A stretch of DNA of 64,000 nt from Antedon mediterranea (Eukaryota; Echinodermata; Crinoidea; Comatulida; Antedonidae): NCBI RefSeq assembly GCF_964355755.1, contig NC_092678.1:19688922-19752921 (forward strand), read 5' to 3'. The notes under the pieces were generated by a model. That model was not told the origin of the DNA, searched no databases, and saw only the letters and a program-made list of their open reading frames with translations. Both the position numbers and the translations under genes were made by a program. Shown piece by piece: positions 11,701 to 23,360 of this stretch; within the stretch, counting starts at the first letter, position 1; the number at the start of each line of letters is the position of its first letter.

Positions 11701-13012
11701 TCAAGAACTACCCAACAAGAGATACTGTTGTCTTACGATGTCAGGTTTCTGACGGATTACTTCTGGCCTCCAATTGCTACGGGTTTCTACTGATTGTCTG
11801 CTGCACCGTTTACGCTTTTAAAACACGTAAAATACCAGAAAACTTCAATGAGGCAAAATTCATCGCTTTCGCGATGTATGCCTCCTGTATCCTGTGGATA
11901 GCATTCATCCCTATCTATATCGGGACGTCTGTTATCGATTACCAGGTATAACTATCAACACTTTATTTAACATCTGTTTTAAATTTCTTTTTTGAAAACA
12001 TAAAGGAACAATTAAGCCTGGTTCCCACTAGAACGCAATTCACGACGTAAGTAGCAACGCAATCGAATTGTCCAATCAAAAGCGATGGATTATTCGAATT
12101 GATCAAGCTTTACTGTGCTAGCGGTGTTAGCTGTATTTTTCCCGCGCATGTATTTATTTATTTCATTTCAACACAACCGAGTGTATCCTTGTCATTCCAT
12201 AGGTTAATTTCGTAAAATTCCTTTCAGTATATTCCACGGTAAAAGTTCCATTTCAGGTTCTATTACACGGCCACATGTTTTACTGAACTAACTTCACACA
12301 TAGTTTCTGCCATTGATTAGAATGGGAGCAGCAGAATAATCATGTTGGTGTGTTTAATATAACAAATAATGTCTGTTTTAATCATAATGATCTTTGAGTA
12401 TATTAAACTCAAAACCTAATAGTCTAAAAAACTCTCTTGTAGATACAAGACGTAATGATGAGTTTAGCTGTGATGCTGAGTGCGACTTCGTTACTTGGAT
12501 GTCTGTTTGGACCCAAAGTGTACATTGTTCTTCTACAGCCTGAGAAAAATACTCGAACACTCGGTCGTCCGGGTACGACCAAAGCTCGTTCGTACTCTGG
12601 AGGTAATTCAATAGACGGACCGACAACTTTCGGGCCCGGACCGACATCGTACGGTCCAACATTAAACAATGGCGTATCGCAGTTGTCAATAATAAGTGGT
12701 AAGTCTGATATAGTATCTTTCCTAATACCCACCCAATAATAAATCAGCTAATTCCATTCGTATTCTATTTACACATCTCTGGATTGATTGTTAAATAGCA
12801 TGTCCACAGGGCTAATCCATATTCGTAACCAACCCAGTTTCTAAATATGTCGACGTCAATCAAGCATAACGGATTGTAAAAGCGTCATCATATCTCTCTG
12901 TCATTAGTTCGATTGTGATATTTTTTGATTCTTCTTTCTTGCAGTATCAGCAGAAACTACGGCGGATCGAAGCCCAGGCCTAAGCCCAGCTAAAGTAGCA
13001 GTCAAAATTTAA
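8776..13012 (+). CDS. Metabotropic glutamate receptor (class C GPCR), 3' part of gene
   Basis: This is a glutamate-type class C G-protein-coupled receptor of the plasma membrane. Five exons with GT-AG borders and matching phases are 8776-8907, 10190-10375, 10897-11945, 12443-12698 and 12945-13012, giving the last 562 residues. Exon 1 holds the ligand-domain motif NNSRNKWFKTFWEEQHGC. Exon 2 has DKVAFVVDSVYAFAHALQN. Exon 3 carries the cysteine-rich domain (CSEPCLHGQ, QCCWVC, CSECLLGF) and six membrane segments, with the family signature TRKIPENFNEAKFI. Exon 4 holds TM7 and KVYIVLLQPEKN. The short tail ends KVAVKI and lacks the Homer-binding PPxxF motif of group I receptors. Exons for the N-terminal ligand lobe should lie upstream, but I recognise none in 1-8775; they are probably outside the window. 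Introns contain MITEs. Confidence 0.92.
10600..10738. mobile_element. CArG/CRE MITE, copy 3 (receptor intron)
   Basis: This diverged copy has ends CAGTTTACACTAACAAACTA and CAGTTTAACAGTGGAGAGC. It retains TGACGTCATCG next to GTCCATGTATAG, where the CArG box has lost its match. It lies in the intron just upstream of the large seven-transmembrane exon. Confidence 0.55.
12013..12115. mobile_element. Palindromic MITE, GGTTCCCACTAG family, copy 6 (receptor intron)
   Basis: It begins AAGCCTGGTTCCCACTAG and includes CCAATCAAAAGCGATGGAT. The right arm is lost beyond GATCAAGCTTTA. It lies in the intron before the TM7 exon. Confidence 0.6.
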
Positions 13013-13207
13013 CCAAAACGTAATATTAAATAGTAGGCCTATGCATTACCAGGGCTTTGTATATATTTCCGCTTAAAAGGCGCTACCAGCAAGACCTCAG
13101 TCGGGGTGGAGATGGAAACAAATTATTATACCTATTTACCTCTTGCAATCAATGTTGTATTTAATTTCAGATATACAGTGAGTATAGTATATATTACAAT
13201 GACTCTA

Positions 13208-13615
13208 AAACAAATACAATGACGTCATAACTAAACCATAGCTGTACCAAACAATATGTTAATAGTGACTTTTTTTAAACATTCGCTTTTATATCGTCAT
13301 TTGTCGTTATATTTTATTCAGATTGTAATTATTTTGTACAATTTTGTTGTTGAAACATTGTGATCGTTAAATTTGGATAGAGTAAAAGTAAATCTAAACA
13401 CATTATTAAAGCGATTTGAAAAATACAATGACGTCATAACTAAATCTTAGCTCTACTGTACCGAACAAAACTATGCTGATTTTTTTTTAAACATTCAATT
13501 TGCATTTTACTTTTACATCATCTTTTCTTTTATTAAGATTTTATTCGGATTGTAATTATTTTTTTGTGAAATTATTTGTCGAAACATTGTGATCGTTAAA
13601 TTTGGATAGACTAAC
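13208..13615 (+). repeat. Tandem duplication (~205 bp) carrying paired TGACGTCA sites
   Basis: Two diverged copies (about 13208-13388 and 13416-13615) both begin AATACAATGACGTCATAACTAA and end GTGATCGTTAAATTTGGATAGA. Perfect cAMP-response palindromes lie at 13220-13227 and 13429-13436. The block starts about 200 bp after the receptor stop, so it may be in the 3' UTR or just beyond. Confidence 0.75.
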
Positions 13616-15269
13616 ATACAATAGTAAGCTTTCCCAACGGAAAACTACTTGACAGCAAGTCGATTGGATAACGCCACCGGGAACCATCGCTGTGCATCGT
13701 AACTGACAACTGCTTAAGATCATAGACACATGCTAAAATCGATATAACAACTGAAAATCTTTAAATCAACTATGACGACACACTGTATTATTTTTAGAAT
13801 ATTTCAGACGATTTAAAATATCTGTTTGGCTTCCTCAATGTAATGTTTGTGTCTGGTATAGATGTCCGTAAATCATTCTGACAATCCTTTGTGATTAGAA
13901 AATTAGCAAAGCACAATGTGTTTCTTACAAAATGAAAAGTTATCAACTATAATGTCGACCAGATTCCAAATTATTTCACAAAATAACAATAGGCCCACAG
14001 TGATACCTATACTAATTGAAAAAACACTAATTTGCTTAGTATGCTTGAGAAAGCACTATAAAGAAAAAGATACATCGAGTTCTGACGGAACAAAATAAGA
14101 AATTGAGTGAAAGAAGATATTTTCTCTAAACGGATACCACAGATACCAACACAAATGTACATGCATCAAGCATCAACATAACGAATAAGTTCATGTTGTC
14201 CTATCTAACTTAAATATTAAAAGTCCAACAAAATAGATTCTATTTTTAAAAATGGCAATAGGCCAGCTACAAATACTAATCTTTACGATTTTCGCCACGG
14301 AAGAATTACTAGAAAATATGTCGCTACAATCGGGTCAAAAACGGGTCAATTGCTTATTCTAACTTAATTGAAGAAAAGCAAAATGGTAGAACATCAACAT
14401 TAACCATATTATATTAGTGTAAGACTTATGGCTTGACGAAGGTTTAAACGTTGTTTAAAAAAAAGCTTTTACTGTATATAATTGTTATTTATTATACCAT
14501 TAGGTTGGTTATTTATACAAAGACCTATTATTTATTTATTTATTCTGTCTTTATACTGAATGAAATTTTCAGTGCTAAAGCATTGATTTCCAAAGTGGTT
14601 CAGTAGAGAAACATTAACAATATAATTCAAAGACAACTAACTAAGTAATTTACAGTACACACACATTGACAAAACATACAGTAGGCCTTAGTCTGGGTTC
14701 CAGACGGAGTTTTGTCTTAATATTAGTAAAAAGATAAATATTTTGGCACATATGGCGTTTCATACGTATACTACTTGATTTTGGATTTTCAGGAAAAAAT
14801 CGCGGTCGAAATAAAAACCAATACATTTTAAAAAAAAGATAATACAGACTTGGGGCAAGTCTAAGTAGGCCGACAGTATATATATAAAACAAATGGAAGG
14901 AATTCAAGGGAAAAGAAACCAGTAATATTTTGGATTGATTTTTTAAAAGTTGAAAGCGTCATAGATTTACACTTTGTTTTTGTGTTATTTTAAAGTTTGT
15001 TCTATAATTTGATTTATCGATATATACAAAAGTTATTTTACCTTGTGTATTTTTCCATGATGGTTCAATAAGTGTATTATTACTCTCACTACGTGTACAA
15101 CATGAGTGCAAGCAATCATTAAAAATAAATGTGATTATTACAAAGTTATATTAATATTACTCGACAGAATTATAGTCTTTATATCATACAACATTACAAC
15201 TGTTAATTTCCTGGTGAAATTTGTTCTATTTTTGTTTTGTATGTTTTGTATATGGATGTACTGAAAGAA
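13616..15269. other. Gene-free stretch downstream of the receptor gene
   Basis: The sequence is AT-rich, with short ORFs that lack protein character and a TTTATTTATTTATT run near 14530. I see no gene, RNA or clear repeat. Confidence 0.5.
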
Positions 15270-15404
15270 AATGAATACGCTCATCAAATTTAAAACTAAA
15301 CTCAAAACTCATCTCTTCAGAGAAGCATAATCACACGCTACTACTTGCACAGATCTTGGAAAACACAGCGCTTTGAAACCTTTGTCTCTTGCGCTTTATA
15401 AATG

Positions 15405-15440
<36 letters not shown>
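15270..15440 (+). mobile_element. LINE 3' tail fragment
   Basis: The frame reads IKFKTKLKTHLFREA followed by a stop, a common C-terminus of RTE/CR1-like LINE proteins. Then GCGCTTTATAAATGTTATT leads into an (ATT)n tail at about 15408-15437. A 5'-truncated insertion is the simplest reading. Confidence 0.6.
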
Positions 15441-17282
15441 AAGAGGAATAATTGGACCAGATGTTAGTAACCAGAACTTGAAAAATTTAGTTAACTAACT
15501 ATCTCACTAAATATTTAAAGTAATTTATTGCTTATAGAATAAGTGTTAACTTCGTTGATCGTAAATATTTGAAAATATAGCAAATAAAAAGAAAATACCT
15601 ACAAGTTACAACGACACTGATAACATGTTCTAAAAAGAAGAATATGTGTTTTTGTTACAATTATTGCGCACACGATCTATGTTCGATGTGTTATGTTATG
15701 TCCACTATGTTCAAAGTGTGGAAAGAATCTTCATATATTTTTTATTAAAACTTGTTCAATGAAAAAGTCGCTTACAAATAAAACATAATAGAACGCGGAG
15801 ATTGAAACATAATCAGTAATAAATCATGTTATGGCGATAGGACAGGATTAGATTTTAACTGTTAAGAGAACAAATAACAACGACCATTTCCAGGTCCTAT
15901 ACACGTGCGAACGCATTTGACTATAGAACGTTTGTTGTTGCCAGAGTTTTCAATCAATTATAGTTCTAATTTGTCAAATAAAAGCCATAAATGCGAGATT
16001 TCTGTCGAGTGTGTTTCCAATCATTACAGTTTCATGTTATGTTGTATGTGAAAAAACATGTCAAGTGCATGCACCAGCAATTACCAACTAAGATTCAAAA
16101 AACAAACAAATTGTGTGATGTAAAATTACCCCACTTTGCCGAGTGTCAAAGTAGGCCTAAGATATTGCGGTATACTAAACATGTTATTAGGGAGCTTTCG
16201 ATCTAGGAACAAGCTAGGTCAGGTCAATCGATGAGTCGATCGTCTGGACCGTTAGAAACCGCCAAAACTGTGTCGAGGTAGGGAGCGAGATCGAAAGTAC
16301 ATCACAGCTTCCCCCACATGCGTACAATACATTGATATGACCTAGCTTGACCTAGTATAGGTAATTGGGAATGCAAGGAACATCTACCAATTTCTACAAA
16401 AATGGTTGAATTAATTTAAACAGTTGTTAATAGGATATATTGTTAATCGGTTATTATACGTTTAATTTGTTTCTGGTAACTGAGCTATACTATGAACACC
16501 CTCAGGCTTACTCTACCCGGGTAGCTGGGTATAAGTTGGTTTCTATAAACGAAGCGTTTCAAACGAAAACTTACCCGTATAATAACTATGCCTAAACGGG
16601 TCCTACAATAATTATTTTCATTAAAACGATGCCAACGAATACTATTTGATTTCTTTGTTATACAAACAACACAGACCTATAATAAAACAATATGAGTCCT
16701 ATCATTTTTTACAAGAGATAAAATAAACATAAAATAAGCCTAAACGGGTCCTACAATAATAATTTAACACGCGTTAATAATTTTTCATTTCGTTGTTATG
16801 CAAACACATGCCTATAATAAGCCACTATAATAATAAGTCCTAAATTGTACACTATTACTGTTTTTTATCATCAGTTTTACAAGGGATAAAATACACAAAA
16901 AATATACATGCAAAGCCAAATAATATTACAAATTATAAGAATGACAAAAACGCATGGTAATTTATTCACATCTTTACCATTAAACACAATACAATAAAGG
17001 CCTACAAAATATATGTTCGTACTTGACATTCTGTAGAAAATAAATTAATAGGCAGGTTTTTAAAAAGTATTGAGAAGCAAATGTTTCAAGGAAAATATAT
17101 TATTTGTATGATCTCTTATCCGTGCGACCCACTTCTTACGAGCGATTCTTAGGCCTAACACAAGACGTCACATATTTGATTTTTTTTGCCTGTGTTTTGG
17201 ATTCGTTCGATACGACGATGTAACCTTTGCGGGAAAATGTTAAAGCGTGTGTACAGGTACCGGTACTGCTCATTTATTATAC
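15441..17282. repeat. Gene-free stretch with a diverged ~150-bp tandem duplication
   Basis: The segment starting GCCTAAACGGGTCCTACAAT occurs at about 16588 and again at about 16737. Each copy is followed by similar AT-rich sequence ending near ACAAG(A/G)GATAAAATA. Elsewhere only AT-rich DNA is seen, with a CTAGGTCAGGTCAATCGATG / GACCTAGCTTGACCTAG near-inverted motif pair near 16215-16360. Confidence 0.55.
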
Positions 17283-18657
17283 AGGAGGTGTGGGGAGGGA
17301 GGAAGGTGTGGGGACGGAGGAATGTGTGGGGAGGCAGGAAGGTGTGGGGAGGCAGGAAGGTGTGGGGAGGGAGGAAGGTGTGGGGAGGGAGGAAGGTGTG
17401 GGGAGGGAGGAAGGTGTGGGGAGGGAGGAAGGTGTGGGGGAGGGAGGAAGGTGTGGGGAGGGAGGAAGGTGTGGGGGAGGGAGGAAGGTGTGGGGGAGGG
17501 AGGAAGGTGTGGGGAGGGAGGAAGGTGTGGGGAGGGAGGAAGGTGTAGGGAGGGAGGAAGGTGTGGGAGGGAGGGTGGTGTGGGGAGGGAGGAAGGTGTG
17601 GGGAGGGAGGAAGGTGTGGGGAGGGAGGAAGGTGTGGGGAGGGAGGAAGGTGTGGGGAGGGAGGAAGGTGTGGGGAGGGAGGAAGGTGTGGGGGGGAGGG
17701 AGGAAGGTGTGGGGGGAGGGAGGAAGGTGTGGGGGGAGGGAGGAAGGTGTGGGGAGGGAGGGAGGAAGGTGTGGGGAGGGAGGGAGGTGTGGGGAGGGAG
17801 GGAGGAAGGTGTGGGAGGGAGGGTGGTGTGGGGAGGGAGGGAGGTGTGGGAGGGAGGGAGGTGTGGGGAGGGAGGGAGGTGTGGGGAGGGAAGGAGGTGT
17901 GGGGAGGGAGGGAGGTGTGGGGAGGGAGGGAGGTGTGGGGAGGGAGGGAGGTGTGGGGAGGGAGGGAGGTGTGGGGAGGGAGGGAGGTGTGGGGGGAGGG
18001 AGGGAGGAAGGTGTGGGGGGAGGGAGGAAGGTGTGGGGGGAGGGAGGAAGGTGTGGGAGGGTGGAAGGTGTGGGGAGGGTGGAAGGTGTGGGGAGGGTGG
18101 AAGGTGTGGGGAGGGTGGAAGGTGTGGGGAGGGAGGTTGGTGTGGGGAGGGAGGAAGGTGTGGGGAGGGAGGAAGGTGTGGGGGAGGGAGGAAGGTGTGG
18201 GGGGAGGGAGGAAGGTGTGGGGGGAGGGAGGAAGGTGTGGGGAGGGAGGAAGGTGTGGGGAGGGAGGAAGGTGTGGGGAGGGAGGGTGGTGTGGGGGGAA
18301 GGGAGGAAGGTGTGGGGAGGGAGGAAGGTATGGGGAGGGAGGAAGGTATGGGGAGGGAGGAAGGTGTGGGAGGGAGGGAGGTGTGGGGAGGGAGGGAGGT
18401 GTGGGGAGGGAGGAAGGTGTGGGGAGGGAGGAAGGTGTGGGGAGGGAGGAAGGTGTGGGGAGGGAGGAAGGTGTGGGGAGGGAGGAAGGTGTGGGGAGGG
18501 AGGAAGGTGTGGGGAGGGAGGAAGGTGTGGGGGAGGGAGGAAGGTGTGGGGGGAAGGGAGGAAGGTGTGGGGGGAGGAAGGTGTGGGGAGGGAGGAAGGT
18601 GTGGGAGGGAGGGTGGTGTGGGGAGGGAGGAAGGTGTGGGGAGGGAGGGAGGTGTGG
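17283..18657 (+). repeat. G-rich 18-bp minisatellite (GGGAGGGAGGAAGGTGTG)n
   Basis: About 75 units of GGGAGGGAGGAAGGTGTG run without interruption, with variants such as GGGAGGGAGGGAGGTGTG and one-base G-tract length changes. The plus strand is almost pure purine plus T, with runs of 3-6 G in each unit, so it should form G-quadruplexes. All long ORFs here (RKVWGG / EEGVGR / GGRCGE repeats) arise because an 18-bp unit lacking stops keeps every frame open. I do not count them as genes. Confidence 0.97.
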
Positions 18658-18779
18658 ATTGGTGTCATTGGGGAGAAGTAGGGACTCTCTATGAGTATAA
18701 GGAAATACTCAATGAGAGTTTTTGGAAAAACCTAAAAATATTCATTTGTATTCGTAAATGTAATCCTAATTTGAGCTCA

Positions 18780-18960
18780 AGCTTAAAAAGAAAACTGTGG
18801 AAATTAGGATCAGGAGGTCCTCTCAACAAGCAGTGCAGCGCCTAACCAGATGAACTACATTGGCTGCGCACAAGTACACCGGGGTAACCCCCTACTCTTC
18901 CGAAAAACACACTGAGGACGAGCCAAATACGTAATGAACCTCTAGCTTGAAGTCCTCATC
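18780..18960 (-). mobile_element. SINE-related fragment
   Basis: GTACACCGGGGTAACCCCCTACTC is the reverse complement of part of the tRNA-derived SINE body at about 32770-32795. The adjacent GCAGTGCAGCGCCTAACCAGA also recurs at about 39680. It is a partial, diverged copy without the tRNA-like head. Bases 18961-19264 hold nothing recognised. Confidence 0.5.
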
Positions 18961-19264
18961 CGAGTATGTGGCGACGTGGGCATTGTAACTACGGTACTTG
19001 TGTGATGTTCCTCTTAGACCGTAGAATGAAATCAGGAATTGAATGAAATATATAAGAGATGTGTTTATTTATGCTTTGACGAGAGCAATATATACTTAAT
19101 ATACACTTAAGTACACTTACTTGCTCTTAAAGGTAAACATCGTGTAAAGTTGTCCTCTTTTGAATATAACCGTTTCTTGTTAATTCCACATGGATTAAAA
19201 TTTAACTTCACGGTAAGTTAACATCACCTAGCTATCAAAACGATAGGTTAAATCCGAATTTCTT

Positions 19265-19800
19265 CACAATGCGATCAACAAAAACACATAAACACGACAC
19301 CCTATGACCTGGTATTCAGCGATTCTAATTTGCATATTACCAGCTGGCATGTTTCGGTTTAGTTGTTCTCACCTGCCCTCAACTAATCTTTCATGATTTT
19401 CTTCAACAAAAACACATAAACGACAACACATGACTCGGTATGATCACTCACCGATTCTAATTTGCATATTACCAGCTGGCATGTTTTGGTTGCCCTTAAA
19501 TAATCGTTCATGATTTTCTTCCCAATGCGATCAACAAAAAACACATAAACGACAACATGATCACTCACCGATTATAATTTGCATATTACCAGCTGGCATG
19601 TTTTGGTTGCCCTCAACTAATCTTTCATGATTTTCTTCGCAATGCGATCAACAAAAACACATACACGACAACACATGACTCGGTATGACCACTCACCGAT
19701 TCTAATTTGCATATTACCAACTGGCATGTTTCGGTTTAGTTGTTAGTTGGTCGCCTAGGAACTAATCTCTTATGAATTTCTTTAAGATGTGATCAACAAA
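19265..19800 (+). repeat. Four-copy ~120-bp tandem repeat with an octamer motif in each unit
   Basis: Each unit contains GATCAACAAAAACACATA, then CACCGATTCTAATTTGCATA, then CAGCTGGCATGTTTTGGTT and CTAATCTTTCATGATTTTCT. ATTTGCAT, the reverse complement of the POU/Oct octamer ATGCAAAT, is kept in every copy, as is an E-box CAGCTG in the first three. The fold-back element at 19804-20870 is inserted in the final unit. Confidence 0.8.
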
Positions 19801-19803
19801 AAC

Positions 19804-20870
19804 GGGTGTCACGAAAGCTCAGACCCCCTAAGACCTAAGATCACGAAAGCTAAGACCCAACACCTAAGATTACAAATATTTATCTTTCGCACCTGCCTTG
19901 TATTTTAACTCCCAACATTTTTATTCTGAATACCACACCTTAGAATTGGCACTTTCATGAAAAAGAATCACATAAAAAGTAACAAATACATTTTTAAATT
20001 GATGATTTTACAGACGTTTTTCTCGCACACAAAATGACTAGCCTACAGTACAGTAGGCCTACCCCATGGGCCATGTTCAATGTTTTTGTTTCTATGGAAC
20101 GTCAAAAGAGCAAAAATTATATAGAGGGCTGAAAACTCTGTGGAGTCCATCTACAGTGTGGATGGAACAATGTAAAATTAAAATTGTTATGATAATAGTA
20201 TAATCATGCAAGTACGAAGAAATAAATACTGGCAAATAAATTTTAATTTAAAAATCATGATAAGTTTTTTTGTTTCGTTTTCTTTCTGTTTTTATACTTG
20301 TACTATTATTGTTGCTCTTTTGGCGCTCCATAGAAACAAAAACATTGAGCATGGGGAGCTCGAGGAGTTACATTGTCATTACAGTATACAAAGAAACACA
20401 TCTGTAAAATCATCAATTTAAAGGATTTATTTATTTGTTATTATGTGTTTCTCCTTCTGAAAGTACTTATAAGTCCTAATTTTAAAGTGTGGTGTTCAGG
20501 ATAAAGTTAGTCAACAAATTTGGAGTCAAAATACAAGAAAGGCAGGTGCGTAAGAAAAACATCCTCTGAACCAACACAATGGAGTAAATATATACCAACA
20601 AACAACCCGTCAAGTTTGTTTGTTGTAAAGAAAAAATATACATTTACTCAACGGGCGAAAATAATGTGAGTTTATCTATGTTTTTCGGTAGTATTAAATT
20701 ATATTTATGGTAATAAATGAAACCTACTGTGTTTAAAATTATGTATGGATAAACAAGTATTGTTTTTAAGCTGTAGTATATCTTAGTATTTGTAATCTTA
20801 GGTGTTGGGTCTTAGCTTTCGTGATCTTAGGTCTTAGGGGGTCTGAGCTTTCGTGGTCTGAGCTTTCGTG
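19804..20870. mobile_element. ~1.07 kb fold-back transposon with 10-bp target-site duplication
   Basis: The ends GGGTGTCACGAAAGCTCAGA and its inverted copy (AGCTTTCGTGACACCC) are flanked on both sides by the identical 10-mer CAACAAAAAC (19794-19803 and 20871-20880, to within a base). Inverted homology runs through most of the element: CGCACCTGCCTT with AAGGCAGGTGCG, and TGTTTTTGTTTCTATGGA with its reverse complement. The right arm has ~200 extra bp (about 20555-20785) and a duplicated end motif. There is no transposase, so it is non-autonomous. A 9-10 bp duplication would fit a Mutator-like or related family, but the assignment is uncertain. Confidence 0.85.
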
Positions 20871-20880
20871 ACACCCCAAC

Positions 20881-22283
20881 AAAAACGCAAAAAAGTTGCT
20901 ACAGTAGTTGTTTTCATAAACCACACGATATCTTATCGATCGCTTTTTAGTTACATATATTGCGGAACCATGCTCTGTTTCTTACGACATATAGTTTTAA
21001 ATGCGATTACACGGCATCTATATATAAATTATGGTTAATTCTGACATAGGCGAGCACAATGCAAAAACTTCTCTACAAATCTCCACCTTGGATACCTACC
21101 TTATCTATCCGAGATGTACCGCGAAACGTAGATTTGATAACATTAGTGTGCACGCCGACGCTATTGTTCCATATTTATATCTTAGGAAGATATTATAAAG
21201 AGTTTTTTAACAACATTTATGATTTCAACATTGGATTTTCCTCTCAATTTCAATTCTTCCCGGTCAAAGTAATTTCCGGGTTTAAGATAAGTTCACCTTA
21301 GTTTAAAATATTTTCTCTCTTTTATACACAAGGGAGCAGTTAAAATAATAGATTTGACCCTAAAGGTGACTGGAAACAGGCACTTTCCATCAATCAATAC
21401 AGTGTCCCTTTGGAAGACGAAAAAAAAATTGGCCATTAATCATAGCCATTTCAGTTTTTTGTTTATTTTAAAACATACCACACGTGTGTGAAGGTACAGT
21501 AGTTAAATAATAGGAATTATACTGCAAATTAATAAAGATCAAATTAAATATACGCCATAAAGAATCAGAATATATTGTGGGAAATAGTATTATAAAATTA
21601 CATAGGGAGATTTGACAGACTTTTTTCGAGTGAAATCCCGATAGCTGAGTTTTATTGAGTAAGCTTGCAGGAATAACTGTAGGCTATCTTTCTGTGTCCC
21701 GTTAGGACCGAGATGTCTGCCCATGTTGCAAGCCGTAATGTCTTCTTTCTTGGGCCCACTCTGTCACGGCAGTTAGTTTCAAAAGATGATTAAATTAAAT
21801 AATGTATTAATAATTATTAGGATGGTATTCATTTGAATAAACGCCTCTCCAATAAAACATCACTTTGAATAATAACCCCCCCCCCCACCCCCCCCCCCCC
21901 CCCCACAACCCAACTATCTAATAAACGTCCATCCACATATTTATAATAACACAATTATACTATTTGTAGTAGAATTCACCGCACTGTTATCTGCAATTTA
22001 CCAAGCATTTGTTATTCTTTTTTACCACTTTTCATATCTATGAGAGGATTTCATTTGATTATAAATGTTACCATATTATTAGAACTAAAAAATTTAACAT
22101 ATATCCCTCGAATAAGCACCTCCCTCAAATGACCTCCGCCTCCCCAAAGGGCCCTACCAAACAATAAAAACTATACTTTAAAATGTTATTAATCATCTAA
22201 AACACTGTGAAACAAAGTAGTTTAGTTTTACGAATGTCAAGCATTTTCAATAATGGTAACCGACAGAAAATGTATAAGGAGAA
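20881..22283. other. Gene-free stretch with poly-C tract
   Basis: No convincing gene is present. A C-rich run (about 21877-21904, interrupted by one A) interrupts AT-rich DNA. The upstream part of the Helitron whose 3' end is at 22353 may lie here, but I cannot find its TC start. Confidence 0.5.
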
Positions 22284-22353
22284 CATTATCATTCCGAGAA
22301 CCATCGTCTACACTTCCTAGAGGGGGAGCGAGCGAAGCGAGCTCACCCTCTAG
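22284..22353 (+). mobile_element. Probable Helitron 3' terminus, copy 1
   Basis: CGAGAACCATC is followed by a hairpin at 22319-22351. The loop is GAA in the apex GCGAAGC, with a tandem A·G/G·A pair and then stem AGAGGGGGAGC against GCTCACCCTCT. The stem runs into CTAG (22350-22353) followed by T, the terminal arrangement of Helitrons (hairpin, CTRR, insertion before T). No Rep/helicase ORF is seen nearby. Confidence 0.55.
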
Positions 22354-22756
22354 TTTATATATAAATTTACGTAAGGGCAAAATTCGGTAAATCGCGCCTT
22401 ACTTCTAGAATTTTTACTCGATGGTATATAAAGTTGGTTCGTACTTTCGGTACTGATTTTAACCACCTGATGTAACCCTGTTTACTAATTAAATTAAGTT
22501 AGATAATTAGTTATTGACGATTAAAACGAATTTAGGTTCAACGATTTGCCCCAAATAGGAGTGTTTTCAGATCGTGGTATACACTGTCTAATGGATGTCC
22601 ATCTTGAAAAATACCCGCCACAAAAATGAGAGGAGGCTTCGCATTTTCCTATCTCCTCCTACGATAATTGTTTTTAATAGCTGAAAACCGGTTGAACAGC
22701 TAGAGTACAGCATCATAATGTTGAAGACAGGCCGATTTTCTTAAAAAAATACTATT

Positions 22757-23360
22757 TTGATAGATTTAATATTAGTCCAGTCCCTAAGGGGAAATGATGT
22801 TACCATAGTGGATACAAGTGTGCCCTTTGGCATGTTGATAGAACATGATATGGAGATACCAAAACAAAGTTACTGGAAATCTGATTTGACCTCTGTGACC
22901 TCTGACCTCAATTTTTATATTTCTATCTTAAACAGCCATATCTCCGCAACGGGTTTGACAATTGAAATGATATTGGTGTCAAACAGATGAGAGGGTACAT
23001 ATTTATATTCGCTGTAATAGAACTTTTTTCCAAAAAATGCCCGGAAATGTAATTTCTCAATGTTTTGACCTTTGACCTCGGCTTACTATATCTCAATAAC
23101 TACTGGTCAAAATTTCTTGAAATTTGTTTCAAATTGTTAAGAGCATACATATTTATATATACTCTAATTAAACATGTTCTTCCAAATCCACAGGAAATGT
23201 CATTTACTGACCTTTGACCTTTAATGTTTAAATATGTCTGTATCTCTGTAACCAAATGTCATAAAAAGTTCAACTTGGTGTCAAAATGTTCAAAATGTAA
23301 ACATTTATATTTTTACTGGAAATGCCAGTTTGAGGTATGACCAGGATATACTGTTAAGCG
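22757..23360 (+). repeat. Left arm of a large inverted array rich in TGACCT half-sites
   Basis: Diverged tandem modules of roughly 150-170 bp each contain TGACCTTTGACCT or a variant, then TATCTC(A/T)(A/G)TAAC and TTGGTGTCAAA followed by TATTTATAT. The outer portion (AGTCCAGTCCCTAAGGGGA, then ACAAAGTTACTGGAAATCTG) is the reverse complement of the right arm at about 24840-25475. It is non-coding. Confidence 0.75.

Noticed and set aside
12378-12732. Minus-strand ORFs of about 100 codons
   Set aside because: They are antisense to the receptor TM7 exon, whose plus-strand frame matches the class C GPCR family.
17186-18845. Long ORFs of 377-532 codons on both strands (RKVWGG, EEGVGR, PSSLPTPS repeats)
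   Set aside because: All lie in an 18-bp tandem repeat whose length is a multiple of three and which lacks stops, so every frame is open by necessity.
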